From Juglans regia (lineage: Eukaryota; Streptophyta; Magnoliopsida; Fagales; Juglandaceae): 64,000 nt of DNA. Positions 20,920 through 32,664 of the stretch are shown in pieces. The notes under the pieces are model-generated. The model saw only the letters and a list, made by a program, of their open reading frames with translations. It made no database searches and was not told the origin of the DNA. The stretch is taken from positions 11,650,622 through 11,714,621 of the forward strand of contig NC_049907.1 in NCBI RefSeq assembly GCF_001411555.2, read 5' to 3'. Every line of letters begins with the position of its first letter. Position 1 is the stretch's first letter. Position numbers and translations under genes: made by a program.

Positions 20920-23726
20920 TGTAACACCCTGCTTCCCAAAAAGATATTTTAGAATTTTCAAGAAGTCAGTGTGCTATTACTAAACTTGAACTTAAAACTT
21001 TTTCTTTTAAACAACGTGCCAGATGCAAAAGATTTCTATAAAAATAACAAACTTCAATAAATACAAAAAATCCAAAATAAAGTCTACGGAAGCACTTATT
21101 AAAAATACGGAAGTCTCATGTCCTTATCAAAATAATTTATTTAAACTTTAAACCATAGAAATAATCATAACATAATCTGTCTAGGCCTCTGTCTCGCCTC
21201 CCTGGGTCAAGTCCTGTCCTACAGTCTCATCTTCATAAATGTCATCATCTGGAGTGGTTTAAAAACATAAAAACAATCTAAAATGAGTCGAATACTCAAT
21301 AAGTAACACATCACACAGTAAACATAATAAACATAAGGTTTCTTGAAAAGCGTGCATATTCATAAATACATTCATAAATAACATGAACATTAACTTATCT
21401 TTCACTTATCATAGGCCGTTACCCACTGTTGACCCCTGTGAGTTAGGGTTAGCGAATCTAAATAGATTCTGATTCCGCCCGTGGCCTCGGGTTGTGGAAA
21501 CCATACATAAGGAAGACATATTGGGTGCACTACCAGCATGCACGACCTGGCAATGCAATATGTCCATAACATAGGTACCGTTTTCATATCATAACATAGG
21601 CCTTTACATATCTTATCACAATCATACTTTGTCATAATCATACTTGCATACTTGCATACTTGTCATATCATAGATTTCAAATGAAATCGCATTCTTTCAT
21701 AAATATCGTGATACATGTTTTCCTCACATAAATTCATGACTTTTTCATAGAAAATTTTATGAAATAACTCACATAAAATCATGCATTTCATAAATAATTT
21801 TATGAAATAACACTTATATAAAATCATGCATTTAATAAATAATTTTATGAATAATCTTTCACATAAAATTATGTATGACTTCCCATAATTATTTTAATGC
21901 ATAATTATCACATAAGATCATCAATATTCATAAACTTTTACATAAAATCATGACTTTTTATAAATCTTTTGATGCATAACTCATTTCATAAAATCATGCT
22001 TTGTCATAAATAACTTAATGCATAATACTTCACACAAAATCATGGATTTTTCATAATTTTATCATGTCTTGGGTACATAAAAAGGGGTTTCCAATGAATG
22101 GCATACATGCATAATATCTTTTATAAGAAGACAAGCAGTTCACCGTACATATGTGTAAGGATATGATTATGCTACTTATCTTGCAGTGCTAATCTGCTAT
22201 TTTCAGCGTGTAGTCGGTCGCCTAAAAATAAAAACAAATTTTCATAAATTTCTAATTAAACCTGTGACTTTATTTAAAAACCTAAATTACTAAAATAGTC
22301 TATATTTCCTAAACCTAAACGCTTCCTGACACTAAAATATCCTTACCCGTTAGTCTTAAATAAGCAAGGATATTTTTGGAAAACAACATATTGAACATGG
22401 GCATGTTGGGAAAACAAAATAGAGGGGCATTTCTGTAATTTAACTAAAAAAAAGATTGATTTACGGGTTGCATGGATTCGGGTTGGTTTTAAGCGTGAAA
22501 GGGTTGCATGCATTCGGGTTGGGTGGTGCGATGCTCACCGAGAGAGGAAGAAGGCAGTCGCGTCGGTGGTTTTGGTGGCTGGGCACGGTGTCAACTCTGA
22601 CGAGTGGCGGCTAAGCAACTGAGAGTGAAAGAGAGTTATGAGAGAGGGAGAGTTTACAGGATGAATGAGAGGGAGAGCACGGCTTGAACTTACAGAGCAA
22701 CGGTGGCGGCTTGTTGTGGCGTCACAGGGCAGTGGAGGCTAGATCTCCAGCGTCATCTGTTGCTACCGACGGTGGCATCGCGGCCCAAAAGTAGCAAAAC
22801 GTGGTTCTCAATTTGAGTGAGGATGCTCTGTTTCGAGGGGCTAAAATAGGGGAGGCTGGTTGTTGGCTTTTTCCGAGGCAAGTCGAATAGTGATTCTGCT
22901 AGTTGGGCAACGAGGTGGTCAGAGGGAGGAGCTGCGTCGTGGTTGTGGAAGGAGGCCAAGTTTTATGCTCTTTTGTGGGGCTGGGGTAGTGCTAACGCAT
23001 GGGTTCCGTCGTGCAGGTGGCTCTCGATTTCTTGTTTCCTGGACGTGGCCTGGAGGTCGTGCATGAAGTGGGGGGCATCGTGCAAGGGCTTAAGGAGTGC
23101 CGCTTGCAATTTGGGTTGGCATGGAGGGGATCATATTGCGACGTGGGGAAGAAGGCGTGGGTTTGGTTTCCATGGAAATTTTCGGAGAGGAAACAGCTTG
23201 GCAACAGTGGCTATGCCTTTCATGCAGATGAGGGCTTAACTTATTTATAAACCTAGCCAGTTGAGAGTCAAGAGGAAAACCCTAGGATGAGAAACGTGAA
23301 TGCGGAGGAAACGGATGAAGCTGTGCAAGCATTTTATTGATACGTGATTGGAAGACTCACAGTGGAGGACATTGCGTCTTGCATTTTTTGTGAGTGAAAC
23401 GTGTATATGTATATATGTTTGAGAACCTAAAAGAAAACCCTAGATAAAAATAAAGGAAGAGACGTGCTTGTGCATGTGCATATGAGTGGATTGTTTGAAA
23501 TTCATAGAAGAAAAATCCGATGGGGAGGATTTTTATTATGAAGAGGATTCATGAGTTTGGAGAGAAAATAATAATAATAATAATAATAATGATGATGATG
23601 ATGATGATGAAGCTTAAAAAAATAACCTATCCGATAAATTTTCTAATGGGCTTTTTAACTCGTTTATTAAGCCTAATAAAATTATCTGTAATTTATCCCT
23701 AAAAAATATAGGATCGGGTCGTTACA
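20920..23726 (-). mobile_element. 2.8-kb solo-LTR-like element (TGTAAC...GTTACA)
   Basis: It starts tgtaacaccctgcttccc and ends gggtcgttaca, giving TG...CA termini with 6-bp inverted ends. The flanks caata and caatg match at four of five bases, a plausible 5-bp target duplication. Bases 21660-22130 are a long run of diverged 'cataaaatcatg...tttcataaataattttatg' units. Bases 22500-23250 are GC-rich, and the overlapping small frames there look accidental. No gag or pol is present, so it is probably a solo LTR produced by LTR-LTR recombination. Confidence 0.55.
23567..23610. repeat. (AAT)n-(GAT)n compound microsatellite
   Basis: A run of aat triplets passes directly into a run of gat triplets. 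Confidence 0.9.
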
Positions 23727-23979
23727 CAATGCCAATGCGTAAGAGATAGGGAGTTTTGGCAATAAATTTTTACAAGTGTACATGGGATAGTTGAAAGAAA
23801 AATATTTTTAATTAAAATAAAAATAATATTTTATTCAATTTTCAACTTTATCTCATCTCATCTCAAGTCAGTATCCAAACTTTTCCTAACATTTTTTTAA
23901 TTATTTGGAGTTATATAATTACTTCCCAACTGTTGATTATTCCCTACGGCTAACCTCTTTTGAGATTCTTTAAAGAGTG

Positions 23980-24208
23980 GTTTGGGTTCAGAGATGAGTT
24001 GAGATGGATTGAGATAGTTTGTGAATAGTAGAATAAAAGTTAAATTATTTATTATATTTTGTGTGGCAATTTGGGAAAATTGTTTTGAAATTTGAAAAAG
24101 TTGAATTCTTTATTATATTTTGTGTAAGAATTTGAGAAAATTGTAATGATGATATGAGATAAGTTGAGGTAGGTTGAGATGGGTTACTAATACAAACGAG
24201 GTCTAAAT
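23980..24208. mobile_element. 'ATCTCATCTCA'-family MITE
   Basis: It runs from gatgagttgagatggattgag to aggtaggttgagatgggttac, with the tandem interior 'ttgaattctttattatattttgtgt' repeated inside. It matches the family described at 18560. Confidence 0.6.
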
Positions 24209-24265
24209 GGTCTTTACTCCCCATGAAAGAAAGAGAAGCCAAAAGCTGAGTGGATCTGATCAATA

Positions 24266-25300
24266 TGCCTAAGACTGTTCAACTGGGCCGGGTTTTTTCC
24301 CGGCCCGATCCGGAACCCGGGAAACCAGGTTCTGGTTCCGGTCTGGATTTGATCTAGGTTGGAACCCGGGTTGGAAAATCCGGACCTATCCGGCCCGGAT
24401 ACGGGTTACAAACCCGGGTATCAGGTTTTAAACCCGGTACCCGGGTTTTACGATTTGTAAAAGAAACCCCGAGTCTCTCAATCTCTCTTTCTCTTTTCTC
24501 TCTCATTACGCTTGATAAAAAAACCCTAGACCATGCCTCCTCGCCGCGACCCCATTGCCGCCGCCGTATCTCCATCGCCGCATCTCTGTCGCCGTCGGCC
24601 TTTCCCTAAGTCTCTGCCTCCATCGTGACCCCGTGAGTCTGCTCTCTCTCTCTCTCTATCTCCCTCTCTCTCTCCATTGGATTTCTGGGTTTGGCTTTCC
24701 AAGAGAGAAAATTATCGATGTGAATATTTTATTTCTAGGTTTGTGTTTGGATTTCTAGATGCATTAAAATGATCCCTACAAGCATATTCCCTAGAATTCA
24801 TGTATTTGATTTCAATGTGAATTTTATTACATCGTGACCCCGTGGATTTGTGTTTGGATTTCTGGGTTCCTCCGTGAGTCTGATCTGGGTTTGGGTTGAA
24901 AATTATTTGAGTATTTTTTGTTGTCTAATGGATAATGCTTCCTCTTCTGCTCAAGTAGTGCTGATTGATTTCTATATTGTTGAGTTCATTGAACAGAATC
25001 ATGTATAAGGTGGGTTTATATGACAATGATTGTGTAATAATTTTTTAGCCAATGTAGAACTTAGCTACCATGACTACCTTTATAATTTAGCCACGCTTTG
25101 AATAATTTCTTTTTCCCAGTAATGTGGGACTGGGGTATTACATATTTGTTGATCTTTTGAAGTTGGGGATTGTAACTTTTAGTTTCTGTTCTTGAATACA
25201 TGTATAAGTGTCATTGTGTAAATATGTACATATATATATATATATAATTTGTGGTCCTGGATCAATATTTTTGTAGAATTCTTGTTTGTTGATTTAGATG
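24266..25300 (+). mobile_element. Probable 5' end and leader of an hAT element
   Basis: Bases 24275-24450 are packed with copies of ccggcccgg/aacccggg-type motifs in both orientations, the subterminal-repeat pattern of Ac-like hAT elements. A GC-rich, CT-rich untranslated exon follows, with a donor-like ccgtgagtctg near 24628. 'tcgtgaccccgtg' and 'ttggatttctgggtt' recur near 24832. An hAT transposase lies on the same strand at 32665, separated by a LINE. Linking the two is my inference. Confidence 0.4.
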
Positions 25301-25739
25301 TAAAGAGGATGTAAGAAATTTAAGACTTAAGAGGGGAGTTCATAAGACCCCACTCCCTCATTAGCAATATGCATAACACCACTATTCGGCTAGTGCTTTC
25401 CTTGGGTTGTTAGACTCTTTCCTATATATATACATATATGTATATAACTAACAATTGTTCTTTAATATATAATATTGAGAACGATCTCCAGGAGTTTGTT
25501 ACTCACCGCCTCTATTTTATTATAAAAATATCATTCAATCAAATCAAATCATACAATCTTGTATATTTATTTTTATAGACCATTTCTCAAAATTATAATT
25601 TTTTAGATACAATTTTTGATAATATAAGATATAAAATGTTGTGAAAATTAATGTGGTCCTATAATCTGGGATTGGGAAGGAAAAATAATAGCTACAATAA
25701 GAAAGAATAGAACCTTGTTTTCAGATCCTCTGCTAGCAG

Positions 25740-25890
25740 AGGCGTTGGGCTAGGACCTCGAAAGATCATTCTTTTGAAGGTGATGCATTACAAGTTGTCA
25801 AGGCCATTAATGGCACAAGAGAAAACTGGAATAACAGGGGGATCTTAATTACTGACGTAGAAAACGTTCTCATGCTCTAGGCAAAAAATA
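25740..25890 (+). mobile_element. LINE RNase H fragment
   Basis: The plus frame reads FEGDALQVVKAINGTRENW and then GILITDVENVL, the pattern of the RVT_3 RNase H domain of plant LINEs (D-A-x-x-V-V-x-A-I). It is short, broken at both ends and not connected to another LINE part on this strand. Confidence 0.55.
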
Positions 25891-26022
25891 TCTATTTACA
25901 AGCTCATATGTAAAGCACACTATTCTTAGTGCTGACATGATAAAATTTGATTTGCAAGAGAAAATTCAAATTCAAATCTCTTACCTATAAAATATTGCCA
26001 TGTAAATCGTGCGAAACGATAA

Positions 26023-26039
26023 ATTCTTCATATTGACTT
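26023..26039. repeat. Target-site duplication of LINE-C (left copy)
   Basis: attcttcatattgactt is identical over 17 bp to 32033-32049 and lies directly beside the poly(A) tail (T run on the plus strand). Confidence 0.9.
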
Positions 26040-26227
26040 TTTTTTTTTTTTAAAGAGTTAGGGCCACATGTTCAATAGTGACCCCTCTCCAATTTTATTA
26101 ATAAACCCTCACTTATGGCGGAGGAATACTGTGATTACATCATAAGCATCTGGGGGTTTACATAAGACCAAAACCCAGCATGCAAAAAAAGGACCAAACT
26201 AACCAAAACAAACCTCAACAACAAACA

Positions 26228-29200
26228 CTAAACAACTCTCAAAGTAGGCAAACCACACCGATCCAGTCGCAAAATACCTTTAAGCATATGAGGAAGATTT
26301 CCTTGAGTAAACTCTTCAGATCGTCCACTACTGCCCAGTCTCGCAAGCCAATCTGCTGCAGAATTTACTTCTCGATAAACATGTTGATGCCGCACATTCA
26401 TCCCAACTAGCAGACATTTGATTTCTTCCAAAAAATCCTCCAAATACTAAACATTACAACGACCTTCTTTAAGCCAGTTAACAATCAAAAGCGAATCCAA
26501 CTCAAGAACAATATTATTAAAACCATACAACTTACAACGTCGCAGACCAAACAACAGTGCCATCAACTCAGTGCGATTGTTAGAACCAACTCCAAGGTAT
26601 GTAGCAAATGCAAACTGAGTAATGCCATCATGATTACGTAACACTCCTCCCGCACCAGATTCACCAGGATTATTCAAACTGCTGCCAACCACATTTAATT
26701 TAAACCATCCTCTATTAGGCTTATGCCAAGAAATAGCATGCACCTGTTTTGTACAAGCTTGAATAACCGGCAACTGCAACTCTTTCAGAATATTCATATC
26801 CTGTTTATTCCATCGGTCAGAAACTCTCAATCTACTACCAACCCAACCAATCCAGTATTTAACAGACCTCCATAAAGCATCAAAATTTTTGTGACGGCCT
26901 TCCATACGAGCAGAGCACCGCCATGTCCACAAACTCCAAATTAGTATCGCCGGAACCAAACCAACCAAATTACCAACCTGAGTAGATTTTTTTGTTCTTC
27001 AAAACCAAGCTTCCACCGTCTGAATCCAAGATCTATTAGACACGTACGGAATACCTAGGAAATTAGAGCAGGTCTTCCACAGTTTCGAAGCAATTCTCCC
27101 CCCATATAAAACATGATTTAAATCCTCAAAAGCCCCTTCTTCACAACACTCACATTTGGAAACCACAGGAATACCAAGGCGCCTTATACGATCATCTACA
27201 CTCAAACTTTGTGAAAAAGCTTTCCACATGGCCACGGAAAATTTCTTAGGCAAAGCCGAGTGCCAAATCCACTCCGACCATTGACGTTTAGGAGCAACAA
27301 CACAGACTAAATCCCAAGCAATCGATGAAGAAAATCTGCCATCCGAGTTACTCAACCATATTAGAATATCAGAACCATTTTTTCCCCCTATCTTAGATAG
27401 AATCTTGTCTGATAAGTCGCGCCCCACAAGCTGCACCAACAAATCCATATCCCAGCTATCTTCGAGCATACATTCCTTAATCTTCAAATTTGGAAAATCC
27501 ACTATGTTAAGTTCATCACATATCGGGCTTGGCTCAATCCATTTTATCTCTCCAAAAAGAGAGATTGCCTTCTTTAACCAACCAAGTTGAGTTTCGAAGA
27601 ACAATAGGGATCGATTCCATGATATTCTTCCAAAACCGGGTCCCCTTTAACAGATTGATTAAAGAAATATGCTGATCCTTCACATACTTGGCCTTAAAAA
27701 AATTAGTCCACAAAGAATTTTCTGTGAGAAGTTTCCAGGCAAACTTAATATGCATAGATTTTTGAACATCAACAAACCTACGAAGACCCACTCCGCCTTC
27801 GTCCACTGGTTTACATAATAAATCCCATCTCACCCATTTTTTTTTTTGGCTTCCCCTCCACCGAGCCCCAAAAGAATGTGCTAAACAACCGATTAATCAC
27901 CGCAAGAATAGACTTTGGGGCCTGTAACACAGCTAACAAGTGCACTGGTAAACTTGATAAAACATGCTTTAAGAGTAATAATCGGGCCCCTGAGGATAAA
28001 AACCGCATCTTCCATCCCTTAATTTTCTTTCTTATTTTTATAATCAAATCCTCCAAATACAAGGACTTCGTGCGACCAGAAATAATGGGTACACCCAAGT
28101 ATTTAACAGGAAAATTCCCAGCCTTGAATCCAGTCATGAATAAAATTTCTCGTCTGCGAGACAAAGAAATTTTAGAAGAGAAAAAAATAGAGGATTGATT
28201 TCTCTGCATTAACAACCTGGCCCGACCAGCTGGCATAGACATTAAGAGTATCTCTTATCATTTTAACAGACCTTTTACTACCATTAGCAAAAATCATCAT
28301 ATCATCCACATAAAGTAAATGAGAGATCAAAGGACCAGAGCGTGGTTGGGAAAAAAAACCAATTTGACCATCCTGAAACTTACTACGTAACAGCCTCGTG
28401 AAAACTTCCTCAACAAGAATAAATAAATAAGGAGAAATAGGATCCCCTTGACGAAGACCCCTTCCACCCTTAAAGAAACCTTTAGCCGTACCATTCATCA
28501 CCACCGAGTACCAAGTATTAGTGACACATTGTTTAATAAGTTCACAGACATCAATAGAAAAACCAAAAGCATGCAAAACTTGGAATAAAAAATTCCAATC
28601 AACCGTATCATAAGCCTTGGCCATGTCAATCTTCATCATAATATTATCTCCTCTAACCGGCATATTAATATCATGAACCAGTTCTCGAGTAAGGCTAATA
28701 TTATCAAATATACTTCTTCCTGGCAAAAAAGCACCTTGCTCCATAGAAATGAAATTAAATCTGCTCAATACCGACGTAAGTCTTCCAACCAACAATTTAG
28801 AACAAATTTTATAAACCACTGAGCAAAGACTTATAGGTCTAAATTTATCAAAAGATGAAGGATCCGGAACCTTAGGAATTAAAACAAGGTATGAAGAAGT
28901 ATAATACCTGGGAAGAGATGACCCCAAGAAAAATTCCCTTACAGCCTCCAGAAGCTCAGATTTCACCAAAGACCAGCAATGACAGAAAAAACCCGACCCA
29001 AAACCATCAGGTCCAGGACTACTGTTGACTGGAATAGAGAATAAAGCATCCTAAACTTCCTGTTCCGAAGGGCACCTACAAATATTTTGATTCTCCATAT
29101 CTGTGACTTCCGCCTGAATTAACTGTGAAAGAGACGGAACTGAACCACTAGAGCGGGCCTGAAGAAATTCCTCAAAGTAATGCACGGCTTCCTCATGAAT

Positions 29201-30352
29201 GGCTTCCAGAGAAGAAAGAAACCGACCATCATTTAGCTACATGTTTTGAATATTAAAGTGTTTCCGCACTTGTAAGGCTGCAAAAAAAGACGAGTTTACC
29301 TCCCCATGCTCTATCCATGTTTTTTTTACTTTTTGAGCAATCCGAGTTTCTTCTCTTTTTAACCAGGACGAAAGTTCCAGTTTACTAGCTAATACATCAG
29401 CTTCAACGTCTACCGAATAATGATCTTGAAGCTGTGTCTCGCCTTCCTCCACTCTCTCTTCCAACCTTTTAATATGATCCCCAGTCCATCCAAAAACTTC
29501 TTTATTCCAGCGTCTAAGTGCTATTTTAAGCCTTTTAAGCTTAATAGCAAGGCCCGACAAACCAGAACCATAACTCCTTTCCTGCCAGACTAGAGAAACA
29601 ATCCTCCAAAAATCATCATGCGAAGTCCACATTTGTTGGAATTTAAAGACAATGGGTCCATAACGCATCAGCCTGTCTGTCAACCCGACTAATAAAGGAG
29701 AGTGATCTGAGGACCTGTGAGCCAAATATGTCAAAGAAACCAAGGGGAATAAATCCAAATACCTGGAGTTACAGAGAGCTCTATCCAGATCAGCCCAACT
29801 TCTAGCCAAACCACCTTGTCCATTACACCAAGAAAGTTTATTTCCTGTGAAAGGGACTTCAATCAGACCTCCAGCATCTATAAAGTTCGAAAAATCCTCC
29901 ATTGCACAAGGCAACCTTGGATTCCCACCCCTTCTTTCACCATCATGCCGGATGATATTAAAATCACCAAGAAGAATCCACGGCAAAGCCAAAGATCCAA
30001 AAGAAACTAGATCAGACCAAAGAGACCTCCTTTCCAAGTACATACATTTAGCATAAACAGCCGACACAATCATAGTAGAATTAATTAATAGAGTAACATG
30101 TTGGTTGGAAACTCCCAGAATAGTAACTTGTATATCTTGCTGCCAAAACACCCATAATTTCCCTTCTTGCACACCATTAGAGAAAGATTCATCAAAACAG
30201 AAAAAACTTTGCCAACGTAAAAGCTCACTATATCTTCTAAACGATTCCGCCACAATAAGAATTTTTGGTTTGTGATGTTTTAACAACGACCGAAGTCATT
30301 TTTTCGAGGTGCCAAGACCTCGAACATTCCAAAATAAAATTTTACAAATCAT
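26228..30352 (-). pseudogene. LINE-C ORF2: endonuclease-reverse transcriptase-RNase H (broken)
   Basis: It starts MICKILFWNVRGLGTSKK, with an in-frame TGA a few codons on. The apurinic-type endonuclease has WILLGDFNII and SSDHSP. The reverse transcriptase at 28969-28172 has FRPISLCSVVYK, MKIDMAKAYDTVDW, GLRQGDPISPYLF and the catalytic YVDDMMIF. A zf-RVT region lies at 27604-26999 (CECCEEG). RNase H lies at 26968-26228 (GAGGVLRN, ELDSLL, YREVNSAADWLARLG). The span corresponds to about 1,370 residues, a normal length for the family. Frame breaks lie near 28200, 27820 and 27600, with further stops near 29235, 29050 and 26446, so it cannot make a whole protein. Confidence 0.88.
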
Positions 30353-31928
30353 AGATCTAGGCGAGAAGGCCTGCTCGGAGCCCTAGTAGATCTACGCAAG
30401 AGTCGACGTTCAGCCATCACCTTCATTCCAATTTCTGAATCCGAGACCCCATCTTTTTCTTTCCCCAAATGCTTAATCTCATTTTCTCCATCCGTATCCG
30501 ACAGAGACACGTTGAGCTCCCCTTCCACAATTGCAGTCCGTGAATTTTCCAGTCCCATTATTGGAACGTCAACCAGTCCAAGAGACAAGGGGTGTAATTC
30601 CCCATCAGGTCTCACTTCTGCAACATACGGGGCAATCTCACTAGGCAACAAACCACATGTTATTTATTCCCCTTCACACATCTGGGTCCCACTAGATTCC
30701 CCCTCCACTACTGCACCCATCTCCCGCAAAAGTACCTGCATTTTGTTCGTAGTATTTTGCTCTGCCTGCACATTCTTCATCAATTCATCAGCCACCACCA
30801 TTGACGCATGCACCTGCCCAACACCAGAGAAATCTCCCTCAGTAGGTTTATCCCCAACAGCACCCTCATTAATATTTCCCAAAACAACCCAGCCAGTGTT
30901 CCCAGGCCCCTCACCAAGGTCCTCACTTTCTATACGAGTATCTTCATGAGCCCCTCCCTCCTTCGAATCACTACATGCAACCATAACCAGAGACTCAGCA
31001 TTTTCTTGAGTACCAGTAGAAACCATCTCAAGCATCTCTACCACCACTATACCATCCGCTTGCTCCTTTAAAGGAACATCTATAGTCTGCAATTCCGGTA
31101 CTGGTTCTGCAGTCAAATTTCCAACTGTACCTCCATTCTTCACCCAATTTTGATCCCCCTTTACCTTCTTTCTCTGATCAGATCCCTTCCGACATTTTTT
31201 TTCATTATGACCTTGGCAACGGCATTTGGTGCAGTAAGCAGGTAAAGTCTCAAAAATAACTTCCTGTTTTCGACTTAGAGGTGCTCCAGGCATACCAATC
31301 CAGAAGGATGAAATTGGTTTCATAGAAGAATCAACTTCAATACAGACCCTAGCCCCATCTGTTCGAGTAGCTCAAGCTGTGGCATTATCCCTACGAATAT
31401 ATTTCCCAATCGGCGCCAATAACATCTTCAAAACAGAGGAATGATAGAAATTCAATGGAAGACCCGGTAAGAATACCCAGACCGGCACACATGGCGATTC
31501 GAAATCTTCATCAAAATCAAACTTCCAAGCAAAAGGGCGATAAAACACCCCATTCACTTCACAAGACTCTCTGGATAACGCCTTATTAAAATCCTGCACA
31601 TTGGTCATGCAGACAAGCACATGCCGAGGACGTTGCATAGCTGAGACAACGGGCATACTTGACATACCCCAGCGGCTACGGATAAATGCTCAATGGTGTC
31701 CAAGGATGGCCGCTGCCGAAGGAATTTCAACACCATGGAATAACGAAACGGTTCAGATGTTTTTTCCATTTCATCCATTGTAAACGAGAAAAAGAACTCT
31801 CCATCTAAAGTTTTTGGTTGACGAAAAGGAATCTCCACCACCGGCAGAGGTTGTGGCGCTGCAGAGACAAGGTCAGCAAACGACTGGGGATGGACAGCCA
31901 AGGGCGGCGGGCCATCTACGGCCGCCAT
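30349..31928 (-). pseudogene. LINE-C ORF1: DUF4283/CCHC RNA-binding protein (broken)
   Basis: The likely start is MAAVDGPPPLAVHPQSFADL at 31928. A DUF4283-type segment follows (FRYSMVLKFL, FYRPFAWKFDFDEDFESPCV, VWVFLPGLPL), then a CCHC zinc knuckle (CTKCRCQGHNEKKC) near 31230, then a long acidic, low-complexity tail. ORF1 proteins of plant L1 LINEs bind element RNA. Defects: a frameshift near 31690, an in-frame TGA at 31372-31374 and an in-frame TAA at 30664-30666. The terminal TGA (30351-30349) overlaps the ORF2 ATG. About 525 residues if unbroken. Confidence 0.8.
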
Positions 31929-32032
31929 GCAGCCTACGTAAAGAATAGACAAAAAGAAAACACTCCAACCCTAGCAGAGCAATTTTTCAAAAAGGGTAAA
32001 AAAAATAGTATTATAGCATGTAATACTAATGT

Positions 32033-32049
32033 ATTCTTCATATTGACTT
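32033..32049. repeat. Target-site duplication of LINE-C (right copy)
   Basis: Identical to 26023-26039; it abuts the 5' end of the minus-strand element. Confidence 0.9.
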
Positions 32050-32664
32050 ATAAGTAGAATCTTATAATCTTTTATTGGATCCACCTTGGTTGTTAGGGTA
32101 AAAGTAACCCTACTCTTCACAATATTCGAGCCATGGCTATGTATACATCATATTATATGATTCATATATGTATGAAAATATAATATTCAGCCATCTCTAC
32201 TCAACTGTTAATGCTCTAACCATTCATCCACGATGCAGCAGCAACTTTTGAAACTACTTCACAACCAACAGTTAGGGGCCAGTAAATTCAATCCGAAATC
32301 TCCGCATTTTTTTTTTCCCAATAAGGCCAGAAAAGAAACATCCTACCAAGTGTCCTAGTCATAAAGGTTTGAGAATGATTTAAGCTAATGAGCCCTTTTT
32401 TTTTGTTAAATTAACACAAAGGGCTCATCACACAAAGGGCTCATTAAGCGAGATGTCCTAGTAAATAGCTTGGGAACATCCATAATTTATAAGTCAATAT
32501 GTAAGCATTTGATGTTGGAGATGAAGGTAAGCATGACCAAAAATCTAAATCTATTGAGACTAGAGTTCATTATGTTGAGTGTTAATCGTTAGAATAATCC
32601 AGATTATATTAGTGTTTGATTATTTATTATATTGTGTTTGGTGTTTTTTATTACTCAATAACAT
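32050..32664. other. No gene; probable hAT leader or intron sequence
   Basis: AT-rich DNA between LINE-C and the hAT transposase start. No reading frame is supported. It is probably untranslated hAT sequence, because the transposase begins directly after it. Confidence 0.35.

Larger units (their letters stand above)
26040..32032 (-). mobile_element. LINE-C, nearly full-length L1-type LINE (5,993 bp)
   Basis: The element lies between perfect 17-bp target duplications. It has a poly(A) tail at 26040-26051, a 3' UTR at 26052-26227, ORF2 at 26228-30352, ORF1 at 30349-31928 and a short 5' UTR of about 100 bp. Domain order is DUF4283-type RNA-binding region and CCHC knuckle, then endonuclease, reverse transcriptase, zf-RVT and RNase H, the standard order for plant L1 elements. 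Several stops and frameshifts make it inactive. It lies between the hAT-like leader and the hAT transposase, so it probably jumped into that element. Confidence 0.9.

Noticed and set aside
22753..23250. Overlapping frames in a GC-rich patch
   Set aside because: They lie inside the solo-LTR-like element, on several frames and both strands, with no recognisable domain.
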